Source: Pseudomonas beijingensis (GTDB taxonomy: Bacteria > Pseudomonadota > Gammaproteobacteria > Pseudomonadales > Pseudomonadaceae). Taken from it: 64,000 nt of DNA. The notes under the pieces were generated by a model. It searched no databases, was not told the origin of the DNA, and was given only the letters and a program-made list of their open reading frames with translations. Position 1 is the first letter of the stretch, and every line of letters starts with the position of its first letter. This document shows positions 44,188 through 52,888 of the stretch, piece after piece. Made by a program: the position numbers and the translations under genes. Where the stretch lies: the NCBI RefSeq assembly GCF_030687295.1, contig NZ_CP117425.1, forward strand, positions 6,266,001 through 6,330,000, read 5' to 3'.

Positions 44188-44418
44188 AGCCGGTGGCGTC
44201 ATCGCTGGACAGGCTTACCATGCTGCCTGGAAATAACCTACCCACGAGCCTGTGAAGCGATTGCCTCACGAGGCTCGCTCAGGTCTACGTATGAGTATTG
44301 GATTTCAAGAGGACGTTACGAATCCAGAGTCATCAAAAAAGAGCCGGGCGGCCCATTTGCTCGTTGGAACGTCGAGATTTTGAGCGAAGAACCGCGAATC
44401 GACGCAGGCAGGAACTAG
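44188..44418 (+). pseudogene. Toxin-tail remnants between immunity genes
   Basis: No complete gene. One frame ends in AGGVIAGQAYHAAWK and a stop around 44235. Another, open from about 44210 to the stop at 44418, reads TYPRACEAIASRGSLRSTYE followed by YWISRGRYESRVIKKEPGGP and FARWNVEILSEEPRIDAGRN. The latter looks like the intact C-terminus of a polymorphic toxin with no start or body. A segment at 44252-44301 is repeated at 45139-45189. Such tails are typical of Rhs loci where a displaced toxin end is left beside its immunity gene. The family of the tail was not recognised. Confidence 0.5.
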
Positions 44419-44440
44419 ACCCAGCGAGGCATTCAAGACC

Positions 44441-45106
44441 ATGATCTTAAAAGAAATCTACCTGTACCCAGACTTGGGCGAATTCAGCGACGAAATTATT
44501 CATCCGTTTCGCGACCAAAGCCGATCGCTTTGCAATTTTCTTGAGCGCAGCCTGAGTGCAGAAAAGTTCGAAACGCCCAACTTCAAGAAAATCTGCTTTG
44601 TCGGCACCCGCCATGCCGTCAATGAGCCCTATGTAAACTCCAGCGGTGCGCTCATCGTCAATGTTGGCCTGGATACCGAACTGTATAAAAAATGCACATC
44701 GGTCAACGAGCTCAATGAGTTCTTTATACAACGGTTGCTGGAGGGCCTGGAACAATGCCGCCCACACATGGCCTTGCCCCTTGATCTGCTGAAAAACGCC
44801 ATGGATGAGTTCCGCCGCAACCACTATAAAAACGAGTGGACCTTCAAGCAGAAAAAAATAAAAGGGTCGGACTATGTCTGCGCCCTGGAATGCCAGTTAA
44901 CCATCGACTGCTTTCTCATGAACCTTAAAGTCTTGAGGAAAGACACACCGGTACTCGACAAAGAAATTCTGCGGACCGCGCCCGACGAAATAGCGTTCGG
45001 TCCGTACCTCAAAGACCTCAAGGAAGAAGGCGGCAGAATAAAAGTCATCGACAAGTCGGGTGTGGCCTTCTACACCACCACGGTTGCTAGCCTGGACAAG
45101 CTTTGA
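44441..45106 (+). CDS. Unrecognised protein, probable orphan immunity protein
   Basis: 221 residues, MILKEIYLYPDLGEFSDEII onward, with no signal peptide, no membrane segment and no motif I can name. It is mixed alpha/beta, rich in Lys, Glu and Leu, with CFVGTRHAVNEPYVNSSGAL and EQCRPHMALPLDLLKNAMDE as distinctive stretches. It follows 22 bases after the orphan toxin tail ending at 44418, so it may have been that toxin's immunity protein. Base composition is AT-rich compared with the flanking T6SS loci, as usual for cassette genes. Function is inferred only from position. Confidence 0.5.
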   Translation: MILKEIYLYPDLGEFSDEIIHPFRDQSRSLCNFLERSLSAEKFETPNFKKICFVGTRHAVNEPYVNSSGALIVNVGLDTELYKKCTSVNELNEFFIQRLLEGLEQCRPHMALPLDLLKNAMDEFRRNHYKNEWTFKQKKIKGSDYVCALECQLTIDCFLMNLKVLRKDTPVLDKEILRTAPDEIAFGPYLKDLKEEGGRIKVIDKSGVAFYTTTVASLDKL

Positions 45107-45113
45107 CATTTGT

Positions 45114-45182
45114 ATGCCAATCGAGCCAACAGATGAGCATGAAGTGATTGCCCCACGAGGCTCGCTCGGGTCTACGCCATGA
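45114..45182 (+). pseudogene. Short toxin-end remnant overlapping the next gene
   Basis: A 22-codon frame (MPIEPTDEHEVIAPRGSLGS, then TP and TGA) whose stop overlaps the ATG at 45179 as ATGA, the arrangement seen for toxin-immunity pairs. It shares IA-RGSL-ST with the remnant at 44250-44290 at both protein and DNA level. It is probably the last codons of a lost toxin, but chance cannot be excluded. Confidence 0.35.
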
Positions 45183-45802
45183 GTATGGAAATTCGCAAGC
45201 ACCTGGAAGTGGAGCTACTGGCGGCGCTGAAGCAAACAACGGCAGCCCACTTGGACCTGAAGGCCAGCAAAAACAAACTTGGCCTGCTTGCGGCCAAGGA
45301 AAAGCTGGGGGAAATCTACGTTCAACACCTGACCAAGGCCGATGGTTATTACGCCGGGTTGGAGATCCATACCTGCGAGGCCTTCAGCTTCTGCAAAGAG
45401 CAATCCCCGCCCTACCAGAGCCGGCTGCTGAACGCGTCGTTTTTGTCGAAGAGTTCCTTGTCGGAAGATGCAAAACAATTCGGTGACGAGCTGGGCGGCA
45501 TCATCAGAACCCCGTCCCCTCAAGCCATCAGCGCAACCGTCAAAAAAATAACCGAACGGCTCGAGAAACTTTACCTGCCCAAGGCAGAGCACAGCGTTCT
45601 TGGCTCGCCCGCATTAATCGATGACGTGTTGGCTGAGCCGGATAACTATGCGTTTCCATTCCTGACGATTGTTTTTGCAGCGCACAAAAATAATCTGAGC
45701 CTGGATTCGGATGTGCTCAAGAAAGCCCTGGCAACTAAATCAATATTTGGGAACAAGCAGTTCGACTTGGCGCTTGCAAACAAATTACTAGGCGCAGGTT
45801 AA
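45179..45802 (+). CDS. Unrecognised protein, probable orphan immunity protein
   Basis: 207 residues, MSMEIRKHLEVELLAALKQT onward. It is mostly helical by composition, with a possible active or structural patch EIHTCEAFSFCKEQSPPYQS and the segments VKKITERLEKLYLPK and PDNYAFPFLTIVFAAHKNN. No export signal and no recognised domain. The ATG overlaps the stop of a short remnant frame, suggesting that it was once coupled to an upstream toxin. It is followed by a REP pair. Role as immunity protein is inferred from context only. Confidence 0.5.
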   Translation: MSMEIRKHLEVELLAALKQTTAAHLDLKASKNKLGLLAAKEKLGEIYVQHLTKADGYYAGLEIHTCEAFSFCKEQSPPYQSRLLNASFLSKSSLSEDAKQFGDELGGIIRTPSPQAISATVKKITERLEKLYLPKAEHSVLGSPALIDDVLAEPDNYAFPFLTIVFAAHKNNLSLDSDVLKKALATKSIFGNKQFDLALANKLLGAG

Positions 45803-45810
45803 ACACAAAT

Positions 45811-45926
45811 CCTCGTGGCGAGGGAGCTTGCTCCCGCTGGGCGGCGAAGCCGCCCCAAAAAAAAGGCTGGCGCATTCCTACAGAAAACTGCTGCGCCATC
45901 GAACGGGAGCAAGCTACCTCGTCACG
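45811..45926. repeat. REP pair of a second class
   Basis: CCTCGTGGCGAGGGAGCTTGCTCCCGCTGGGCGGCGAAGCCGCCCC (45811-45856) and the inverted partner CGGGAGCAAGCTACCTCGTCACG (45904-45926). The core GGGAGCTTGCTCCC differs from the GCGAGCAAGCTCGC class found elsewhere in the window. A run of eight A's (about 45857-45864) follows the left element. Confidence 0.8.
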
Positions 45927-46004
45927 GTCTGAATACATCTTGAAGTCAGGTATGTATGTGCTGCCGCCCTCTTAAACGGCACGTTAATGTACGGTGGAAT
46001 TTAA

Positions 46005-46475
46005 ATGATTGATTTTGCAGCCGACATAAAATCCAAACATTCAATTGCGAACATTTTATTGCAAGACAATATCTCGACCTACATGAATGAGCTTTATGAG
46101 CGTCATAAAGTCGAGATAAAGAGCTACACGCTACCTGACGGTGAAACTAGAACAGCGTACGTAATCGATAGTACGCTCACCCTCTCGATCCTTCCTGACG
46201 GAACAATTTTTTCAATCGGTTGCAACGCGCGATACAAAGGGCTTTACCAGAACACGCTTTCTACAGGAATGCCTTTTGACCAAATAAAAAAACTGACCAA
46301 ACGCCAGCGCATATTCAATGGCGTCATAATCCTCAACGAGGACTTCGGCCTCTGCTATGTCTTGCCAGCGCCTTATGACGAGATAGCTGACAGTATCGAA
46401 AATATACCGCCGACGCTAACGCTGGATGAAATTTACATATCCGACTTTTCTTCCTGGCTTCATAAACCGCAATAA
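46005..46475 (+). CDS. Unrecognised protein, possible orphan immunity protein
   Basis: 156 residues, MIDFAADIKSKHSIANILLQ onward, with GGTGGAA about 7 nt before the ATG. Segments LTLSILPDGTIFSIGCNARY and FNGVIILNEDFGLCYVLPAP suggest a beta-rich fold; the C-terminal TLDEIYISDFSSWL is acidic. No signal peptide and no recognised family. It is AT-rich, like the other cassette genes, and isolated between two REP groups. Position in the Rhs island suggests a former immunity gene. Confidence 0.5.
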   Translation: MIDFAADIKSKHSIANILLQDNISTYMNELYERHKVEIKSYTLPDGETRTAYVIDSTLTLSILPDGTIFSIGCNARYKGLYQNTLSTGMPFDQIKKLTKRQRIFNGVIILNEDFGLCYVLPAPYDEIADSIENIPPTLTLDEIYISDFSSWLHKPQ

Positions 46476-46566
46476 CATAAACCATCAAATTATCCGTCTG
46501 AATGCCAGCTAGAAAGAGGCAGAGCGGAACGCTGGCTGAGCACACGATTTGAGGCGAAACGCAGAT

Positions 46567-46702
46567 CCCGTGGCGAGGGAGCTTGCTCCCGCTGGGCGGC
46601 GAAGCCGCCCCAAAACAGGCTGACGCATTCCTCCAGACAAACCGCGTCAGCCTGGTCACGACGGCTGCGTCGCCGAGCGGGAGCAAGCTCCCTCGCCACA
46701 GG
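46567..46702. repeat. REP pair of the second class
   Basis: Left element 46567-46611 (TGGCGAGGGAGCTTGCTCCC with a GGGCGGCGAAGCCGCCC extension) and inverted element 46677-46702, with an internal short palindrome GGCTGACGC / GCGTCAGCC (about 46618-46652). It is a close copy of the pair at 45811-45926, so the third cassette gene lies between two similar repeats. Confidence 0.8.
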
Positions 46703-46742
46703 ACCGCGTACATCTTGAAGCCCGGTGTGTCATGTACCGCCG

Positions 46743-46877
46743 CCTTCGCGAGCAAGCTCGTTCACAGCATTCTTGTCCGCCCCCCTGTGGGAGCGAGCTT
46801 GCTCGCGATGATGGCGACACATTCAACACCACCGGGTCAGACGGACCGCTATCGCGAGCAAGCTTGCTCCCACAGGG
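46743..46877. repeat. REP copies at the meeting point of the two T6SS loci
   Basis: A degenerate REP (46743-46768, GCTCGTTCACAG) followed by an inverted pair (46785-46810 and 46852-46877). They lie between the plus-strand effector island and the end of the minus-strand second T6SS locus, ending 4 bases before the stk1 stop. Confidence 0.8.
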
Positions 46878-46881
46878 GATG

Positions 46882-47814
46882 TCACCACCAAGACGAAACA
46901 TCACCCAAGGCATCACGTAACTGAGCCGCACTAATACGCCGCTGCCCCGGATCAAACGCCAACGCCATCCGTAGCGCCGGCCAGCAACGCCTGGGCAGGT
47001 TGCGCGGTGCCTTGAGCGCGCGTTCCAACCGGGCATCGCGGGCCTGGATGGCGGGTAAGCGTTGGAACGGGTGTTTGCCGCTCGCCAGCTCATACAGCAC
47101 GCAAGCCACACCATAGACATCGGCACCCGCTGACAAGGGCGCACCGTCAAGCAGTTCAGGCGCCGCGTAACCCGGCGTCCAGGCGTTGAGGCGTTCACGG
47201 TTCAGGTTTGGCAGGTGCTGCGAGGCCCCTCCCTCGGCCAGGCCCAAACCGAAATCGAACAAACGCAGCCCTTCTTCGCTCAACATGACGTTGCTTGGCT
47301 TCATGTCGCCATGCAGCACGCCACGGCTGTGGGCGTACGCCAGGGCATCGAGCAGCGGCACGGCGATCGCCTTCAGTTCCGGCCAAGGTAACCCGAGGGG
47401 CCGTTCGCAAAGCAGCTGGTCCAGGGTCATGCCGCGCATCAGTTCCATGGTAATGAACGCTCGCCGTTGGGCGGCATCCACTTCGAAGGTGTAGGGGCGC
47501 AAGATATTCGGGTGGTGCAATCGCCGCATCAGGGCGAACTCGCTGTAGAGCAGCGCACTCGCATCGACTGCCCCATTGAATGCCTCACTGAGCATCTTCA
47601 GCGCAAGGTACGGATCGGGATCGGCGTATTGTTCGTGCAACAGATCCCGCGCGCGGTAAACGACGCCCATGCCGCCAGCCCCAAGCAAGCGTTCGAGGCG
47701 ATAACGTCCTGCGAGTATGTCCGGTACTTCGCTGACGCAACGCTGGCCGGATGTCACAGCGGGCACCGCGTTGGCGAAGGCGAAATACGTGGAATGACCA
47801 CCCTCTTCACTCAC
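46882..47814 (-). CDS. stk1: Stk1-like Ser/Thr protein kinase of the second T6SS
   Basis: 310 residues from a GTG at 47814 that overlaps the stp1 stop (GTGA). Kinase domain only, about 30-290: glycine loop LLGAGGMGVVYRARD, Lys in YLALKML, catalytic loop HGDMKPSNVML, DFGLGLA and TPGYAAPELLDGAPLS. HGD replaces the usual HRD, so it is a non-RD kinase. There is no membrane segment or vWA domain, unlike PpkA of the first locus. Gene order matches PA1671 (stk1) at the end of HSI-II. The likely substrate is the Fha protein of the same locus. Confidence 0.88.
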   Translation of the reverse strand: MSEEGGHSTYFAFANAVPAVTSGQRCVSEVPDILAGRYRLERLLGAGGMGVVYRARDLLHEQYADPDPYLALKMLSEAFNGAVDASALLYSEFALMRRLHHPNILRPYTFEVDAAQRRAFITMELMRGMTLDQLLCERPLGLPWPELKAIAVPLLDALAYAHSRGVLHGDMKPSNVMLSEEGLRLFDFGLGLAEGGASQHLPNLNRERLNAWTPGYAAPELLDGAPLSAGADVYGVACVLYELASGKHPFQRLPAIQARDARLERALKAPRNLPRRCWPALRMALAFDPGQRRISAAQLRDALGDVSSWW

Positions 47815-48536
47815 GGTCGGATCACGACGGCCGTCAGGTTATCCCGCGCTGGGCCACGCAAGACGTCAGCGAAAAGTTGCTCCAGCACCCTACATGGCGA
47901 AGCCAGGCCCAAGGCATTGCCAAGGGCTTGCGCGCCAAGGCCCTGGTACACGCCGTCACTGCACAGCAAGAATGTATCGCCCGGGTGAACATCCAGCTCC
48001 AGCACCTCCAACGTCAGTTCTGGCGCGGCACCCACCGCCCGGGTCAATGCCTTGGCCGCAGGATGGGCACCGGCTTCATCGCGGCTGATGTGTTGCGTGT
48101 CCATCAGTTGTTGTTGCAGCGAGTGATCTTTGGTCAGTTGGTACAACCGTCGACCGCGCCACAGGTAACAACGGCTATCGCCCGCCCAGACGCAGACTCC
48201 GCGGTTCCCTTCCAGCAACAACGCCACCACCGTGCTGCCGGTAATGCCGGGATGATCGTCAGTGACGGTAAGCTCCTGGCTCAGTCGTCGGTTGGTCCGG
48301 CGCAGGCATTGGCGCACCGCTTTCGAACGTTCATCCAAGTCCTGATACAAGGGCAGCTCCGTCAGGTTGGCAACGATCAATTGGCTGGCGATGTCGCCGC
48401 CCGAGTGGCCGCCCATGCCGTCGGCGACCGCCCACACGCCCTGTTGTGGGCAGTCAAGAAAGGCGTCCTCGTTACGTGTTCGGGTCTTGCCAGGATCGGT
48501 GCGCGCGGCGCTGCGCCAGGGGCCGGGCTGCTTCAA
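47811..48536 (-). CDS. stp1: Stp1-like PP2C phosphatase of the second T6SS
   Basis: 241 residues with the PP2C motifs RTRNEDAF, VADGMGGHSGGD, GSTVVALLL, WAGDSRCYLWRGRRLYQLT, SDGVYQGLGAQ and ARDNLTAVVI. It is cytoplasmic and would reverse Stk1 phosphorylation. It overlaps tssM at its start and stk1 at its end, so the three are co-translated. Position matches PA1670 (stp1). It is clearly related to, but distinct from, PppA of the first locus. Confidence 0.9.
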   Translation of the reverse strand: MKQPGPWRSAARTDPGKTRTRNEDAFLDCPQQGVWAVADGMGGHSGGDIASQLIVANLTELPLYQDLDERSKAVRQCLRRTNRRLSQELTVTDDHPGITGSTVVALLLEGNRGVCVWAGDSRCYLWRGRRLYQLTKDHSLQQQLMDTQHISRDEAGAHPAAKALTRAVGAAPELTLEVLELDVHPGDTFLLCSDGVYQGLGAQALGNALGLASPCRVLEQLFADVLRGPARDNLTAVVIRP

Positions 48537-51500
48537 AGCTGCACCGGTAGGCGAAAGGTGCGCAGCACACTCATATCAAAAGGGTTCGGCGTGCGCTGGC
48601 TCGTCAGTAAATAATTGGCGCGCAGGCCACCCAAATCCGCCTTCAATACGCGGACATCACGCCCGACCAGGTATTCGCTCTGCATCAGATCGAACAGCCG
48701 AAACAGCGACCACGGCCCGCTATTCTTCTCGATGCCGACGCCGCGTCCGACCATTTTGTCCAGCACCAGGGCGGTTCGACCATTCTGCGCGTCGCTTGGC
48801 CAAGTAAACGCCATCGGCAGGATCGGACCGTGGCGGTACTCAAGCGTCAGGTCGCCAAAGCGGAATTCAGCACGGCTCACCACCGGATCCAGGGTGTACG
48901 GTTCAAGCTTGAACTGCACTTGCGGTTCGGTCGGGTTCTCGGCGAAAAAGCTCCGGCGAATGGTATGCACGGTCGCCATCTGCTCCAGATAGGCCCGGGA
49001 CATCGGCAAGCTCTGGCCGTCGATGCTGCGCAGGCGATAGCGCCCCGCGGGGCCGCTGACGAAGGGCTGCATGTAATGGTCGAAGAATCGATCGACGATG
49101 CCCTGGTCCTTGAAGAACTCGCGGAAGTCGTTGAGCGCGACGTCGCTGGCGCTGTGGGCGCTGAACGGATACCGCTTGTTGATCGCCTTGCCGTAAAAAC
49201 TGTACAGCTCGCTCTGATAACGCTGGTTCAGGTAGCGGTACGCGTCGTTGAGCACCAAGCGCCAACTGTCCTCAGCGAGCACGTTGAACCACGCATTGAC
49301 CGGCCGCGGCAGACGAGCAGAGGCATTACGAAGGTTGCTCAACGCGTCGCGCTGGCCACCCATGCGCAGCCTGGCCAGTTCGAAGGCCGCTTGTTCCGGT
49401 GCGCTGGCCCGCGCCAGGTTCGCCAGTTGCAATTGCACGTCATCAAGGGCCCGCAAAGCCTGGACCAGGTCAGCCGTGGGCGCTCCCTCCCCGTCCAACA
49501 GGCGATGCAGCGGTTCGAAACGCCGTCGCAAGGATTTTTGCGCGGTGTCCGGCAGATGTTCGGTGAGGGACGCAGCGGCTTTCCCCGCCACGGTGGCAAA
49601 CTTTTTAACGGCCCTTCCTCCCTTTCCTGCCGCTGGCGTCAGGTCTCCGAGTGGCTCGGCAACAGTCTGGAAACGGGTGTTTTCGCGCACTTGCACCAGC
49701 AGCCGCAGGATCGGCGAATGAGCCGAGGTCAGGCCCGCGAGTTGCTCGGCGCCCTCACCCACATGACTGATGGTTTGCAGGGCGACCTGGCCGACGGCTT
49801 CACTCCAGTGGTCGGCATAATCACGAAAATACAGCTGTTCCAATTCGACCATCAGACGACGCATGTCCATGCCGCTGAGGCCTTCGCCCTCACCCAGTAC
49901 CCAGTTGTCCCGCAGCAGTTCGGTGACAAAGGCCGCGCCCTGAACCGAAAAGTAGCGTTCGTAGCCCTGGCGGGTGTAGAAACCGGGAATCACACGGTCG
50001 GTGCCCACCAGCAGCGCACCTTGTGAACCCAGGTGTTGGCTGAGTCGGTAAGGCGGCAGAGGACTGGCCTGTTCGTGCAGCATCCTGTACACGACGGCGG
50101 CCAAGGACTCACGCCGAAGGGCCTCCCGAGCCTGGGCCACCAGCGGCTCGTTGAGCACATGGATGAAGGGCAGCTCCAACAGGCGCGCAAAGTGAGCATT
50201 CAAGCGCTCTTGCAGCGCCGAGTTGCCGGGGTAACGAAGCGATCCGTCTTTGGCCACCCGATCCTTGAGCCAGGCGATATCGCGACGCTCTTTCAAGCCC
50301 AGCATCAAGTACGCACGCAGGCTATTGAGCAGTTGCCCGCGATCATCCCGGTTGTTGCGGACATGTTCCTCCAGCCTCTGCGCGATCCTTGGTAACAGTT
50401 GCACCTGCAATTCGCGCTCGTATGCATCGGTCACCGCAGCCTTGGTCGCTTCACCCTGATACAGACCGACACGCTCATACACCGGCACCGCACTGGAGGG
50501 TGGAAAAACCTGAGTGGCCTCGAAGCGGATATCCAATGATTCGAGCATCGCGGTCCAATCATCGGTGCTCATTCGGGTCGATTGCTGCCGATCCCAGCGC
50601 TGCGCCAGCGTACGCAAGCTGTCCAGGCCCTCGTGATTGGTTGAAAAACCGTTCGCCCACAACAGCCCGCACAAGCCAACGACCGTCAGCGCCCCCAAGT
50701 ACAACGCCCGCTGGCCCCAATGGATACGACGGCGTTCGCGTTGAACGAGATCGCTCAGATCGGCTTCCGGAAAAATCACCCGGCTGAGCAGGTGATGAAT
50801 GAACCGCGAGCGCCGGCCAGGGGCGGTATGGCTGGCACCCAAGCCTGCGTTACCAGGCTCGGCGGTCGAGATCGCCGTGCGGTCCGGCGACGATGCGCAG
50901 GTCAAATAGAAACCACGCAACGTACCAACGTTGCCACTGAACGCCTGCTCGACCAGCAGGCACAAGCTGTTGCCGAGTTGTCCCAGTTGATGAGGAAAAT
51001 CCAGCATGCGGCTACGGCGCAATGTGTCGCGCTCCTGATGCATGCGCATGATCATTTGGCTGTTGAGCCGATGCAGCAGCGCTTCGAACTCGGTACGTAA
51101 CAGGGTGATGTCGCTGCCGTGCGGGGCCCGACTGAAACTCGCGCCCAGCACCTGGTCGTTTTCCTCGCGAGTCAGCGAATCAAAGAACTCATTGAAGCCG
51201 GGCACGCTGTCCGCTTTGCTCAGCACCAGGTAAATCGGGACATCGATGTGCAGTCGCCGTTGCAGCTCCTGCAGGCGACCACGAACTTGGCGGGCCAGTG
51301 TAGTGACTTCATCCTCGCCGCCAAGCAACAGGACTTCGCATGGCACCGTCACCAGTACGCCGTTCAACGGACGACTGCGGCGGCGCTTGCGCAACAGTTT
51401 GAGCAATACGGCCCAGCCGCTGCCGTCGACCTCACTGTCCGTTTGGGTCAGATAACGCCCAGCGGTGTCGATCAGCACGGCGTGCTCGGAAAAATACCCA

Positions 51501-52006
51501 TCGCAATACCGAGTGCCGGATGCGTCGCTGACAGCGCTGCGCTCTGGTCTATTGAGAGGGAACTCCAGGCCCGAGCAATCCAGTAGACGGGTCTTGCCGC
51601 TGGCAGGCGGGCCTAGCAGCAGGTACCAGGGCAAATCGCTGCGGCCGGCATAAAGGTTCGAGGACCTTAACGTGGTTAAGGACTGCTTGAAGCGCGAGCG
51701 CACTTCGCGCCGCTCATCGTCAATCCTGGCTTGGAGCAGGGCCCGAGCCTGGTCGGGGACATTCTGTTGGGGACTCGCGTTTGAAGCGGCACGCCCATTG
51801 ACGAAAACCATGCCCAGACCCCAGCCCAGCGCCAGCACGCTGGCGGTCAGCAATCGCGCCGTCGGGCTCGCCCAGAACTTGTAGTCATTGACGGCCAGGA
51901 GTGGCCCGGCGAACCACACCAACAGCGTGACACACAGCACCAGCAGCAGCGTCCAAACCCAGGTTTGGCGCACCCAGGCGCCGGCTTTCCTGAAAAGCAA
52001 TTTCAT
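48533..52006 (-). CDS. tssM: TssM (IcmF-like) of the second T6SS
   Basis: 1157 residues. Two N-terminal membrane helices (about 15-34 and 50-70), Walker A GPPASGKT (132-139), GTRYCDGYFSEHAVLIDTAG, and a third membrane helix near residue 435 (ALYLGALTVVGLCGLLWANG). The long periplasmic part ends with the TssM C-terminal domain (PILPMAFTWPSDAQNGRTAL). It forms the trans-envelope core with the TssL and TssJ of this locus. It corresponds to icmF2 (PA1669). The frame is uninterrupted, unlike tssJ, tssK and tssA of the first locus. Confidence 0.92.
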   Translation of the reverse strand: MKLLFRKAGAWVRQTWVWTLLLVLCVTLLVWFAGPLLAVNDYKFWASPTARLLTASVLALGWGLGMVFVNGRAASNASPQQNVPDQARALLQARIDDERREVRSRFKQSLTTLRSSNLYAGRSDLPWYLLLGPPASGKTRLLDCSGLEFPLNRPERSAVSDASGTRYCDGYFSEHAVLIDTAGRYLTQTDSEVDGSGWAVLLKLLRKRRRSRPLNGVLVTVPCEVLLLGGEDEVTTLARQVRGRLQELQRRLHIDVPIYLVLSKADSVPGFNEFFDSLTREENDQVLGASFSRAPHGSDITLLRTEFEALLHRLNSQMIMRMHQERDTLRRSRMLDFPHQLGQLGNSLCLLVEQAFSGNVGTLRGFYLTCASSPDRTAISTAEPGNAGLGASHTAPGRRSRFIHHLLSRVIFPEADLSDLVQRERRRIHWGQRALYLGALTVVGLCGLLWANGFSTNHEGLDSLRTLAQRWDRQQSTRMSTDDWTAMLESLDIRFEATQVFPPSSAVPVYERVGLYQGEATKAAVTDAYERELQVQLLPRIAQRLEEHVRNNRDDRGQLLNSLRAYLMLGLKERRDIAWLKDRVAKDGSLRYPGNSALQERLNAHFARLLELPFIHVLNEPLVAQAREALRRESLAAVVYRMLHEQASPLPPYRLSQHLGSQGALLVGTDRVIPGFYTRQGYERYFSVQGAAFVTELLRDNWVLGEGEGLSGMDMRRLMVELEQLYFRDYADHWSEAVGQVALQTISHVGEGAEQLAGLTSAHSPILRLLVQVRENTRFQTVAEPLGDLTPAAGKGGRAVKKFATVAGKAAASLTEHLPDTAQKSLRRRFEPLHRLLDGEGAPTADLVQALRALDDVQLQLANLARASAPEQAAFELARLRMGGQRDALSNLRNASARLPRPVNAWFNVLAEDSWRLVLNDAYRYLNQRYQSELYSFYGKAINKRYPFSAHSASDVALNDFREFFKDQGIVDRFFDHYMQPFVSGPAGRYRLRSIDGQSLPMSRAYLEQMATVHTIRRSFFAENPTEPQVQFKLEPYTLDPVVSRAEFRFGDLTLEYRHGPILPMAFTWPSDAQNGRTALVLDKMVGRGVGIEKNSGPWSLFRLFDLMQSEYLVGRDVRVLKADLGGLRANYLLTSQRTPNPFDMSVLRTFRLPVQL

Positions 52007-52019
52007 GACACGTCCCTGT

Positions 52020-52883
52020 TTACGGCAGCGGCTGAGCAGCGACCGGTTCTGACAGTTGATAAGGTTGCAATACGCTTTTGCGTTGCTCGTCCAATACCCA
52101 GGCGAAACTCGAATACATCACCCCCAGGCAGACCAGCGTGAACACCGCCACCGTCCAGGCCGGGACAATGCGCACCGGACGGCGGCGCGCACCGTCGAAG
52201 CCCTCCCAGTGAGGCGACAGTTCACGCGGGGTGTCGCCACGGGTCTGGAGAATCTGCCGATACAGGGCGTCGCGCAGGTTTTCGAGTTCGAGCATCCCGC
52301 GGGTCTGAATCCGGTATTTACCCTCGAAGCCCAGGGACAGGCACAGGTACAACAACTCCAGCATGGGCAGGTGCTTGATGGGGTTCTTCGACAGGCGCTC
52401 AAGCAATTGAAAGACTTTCTCGCCGCCGAAGGTTTCGTTGTGGAAGGTACTGAGCAGACTTATCTGTGACCAACCGCCCCCGTGGCGCCACGGCGTGGTG
52501 ACAATCGCCTCATCGATCACCGTGCACAGCACGTAACGTGCGGCGATCAACTGACTGTTTTCTACACCGCCCTGCAAGGCACAGGCTTCGAACTGCTCCA
52601 AGCCGCGCTTCAGTTCTCCTTTAAGAGCGTGCAGGTCCTCGCGTTCACGACCGTGCTTGAGCTGAACCATGTGCGACAGCAACCCGGACGCCGCCGCGAC
52701 CAGCGGATTGAGGCTGACCGTGAATGCTTGGGACTGCGGCAGGTGCGCGGCGTAGATCATGCGTTCTTGCAACTGTTCGAAGCGCGGCGGTGCACCAGCG
52801 TCGGTCAAGGGCCCTGAAGTGGGACGTTGCCCGTGGTGGTCGAGCAGGACCGTTGTTTCGTCCTGAAGATGTTCCTGATCCAT
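52020..52883 (-). CDS. tssL: TssL (DotU-like) of the second T6SS, without peptidoglycan-binding domain
   Basis: 287 residues from the ATG at 52883 (MDQEHLQDETTVLL), about 10 nt after AGGA at the end of tssK; a start at 52907 would overlap tssK by 19 nt and is less likely. The DotU domain includes AARYVLCTVIDEAIVTTPWR, SLLSTFHNETFGGEKVFQLL and LPMLELLYLCLSLGFEGKYR. A single membrane helix (VPAWTVAVFTLVCLGVMYSS) lies near the C-terminus, and the protein ends about 40 residues after it, with no OmpA-like domain. This is the short form, as in HSI-II (PA1668). Confidence 0.92.
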   Translation of the reverse strand: MDQEHLQDETTVLLDHHGQRPTSGPLTDAGAPPRFEQLQERMIYAAHLPQSQAFTVSLNPLVAAASGLLSHMVQLKHGREREDLHALKGELKRGLEQFEACALQGGVENSQLIAARYVLCTVIDEAIVTTPWRHGGGWSQISLLSTFHNETFGGEKVFQLLERLSKNPIKHLPMLELLYLCLSLGFEGKYRIQTRGMLELENLRDALYRQILQTRGDTPRELSPHWEGFDGARRRPVRIVPAWTVAVFTLVCLGVMYSSFAWVLDEQRKSVLQPYQLSEPVAAQPLP

Positions 52884-52888
52884 TTGGT

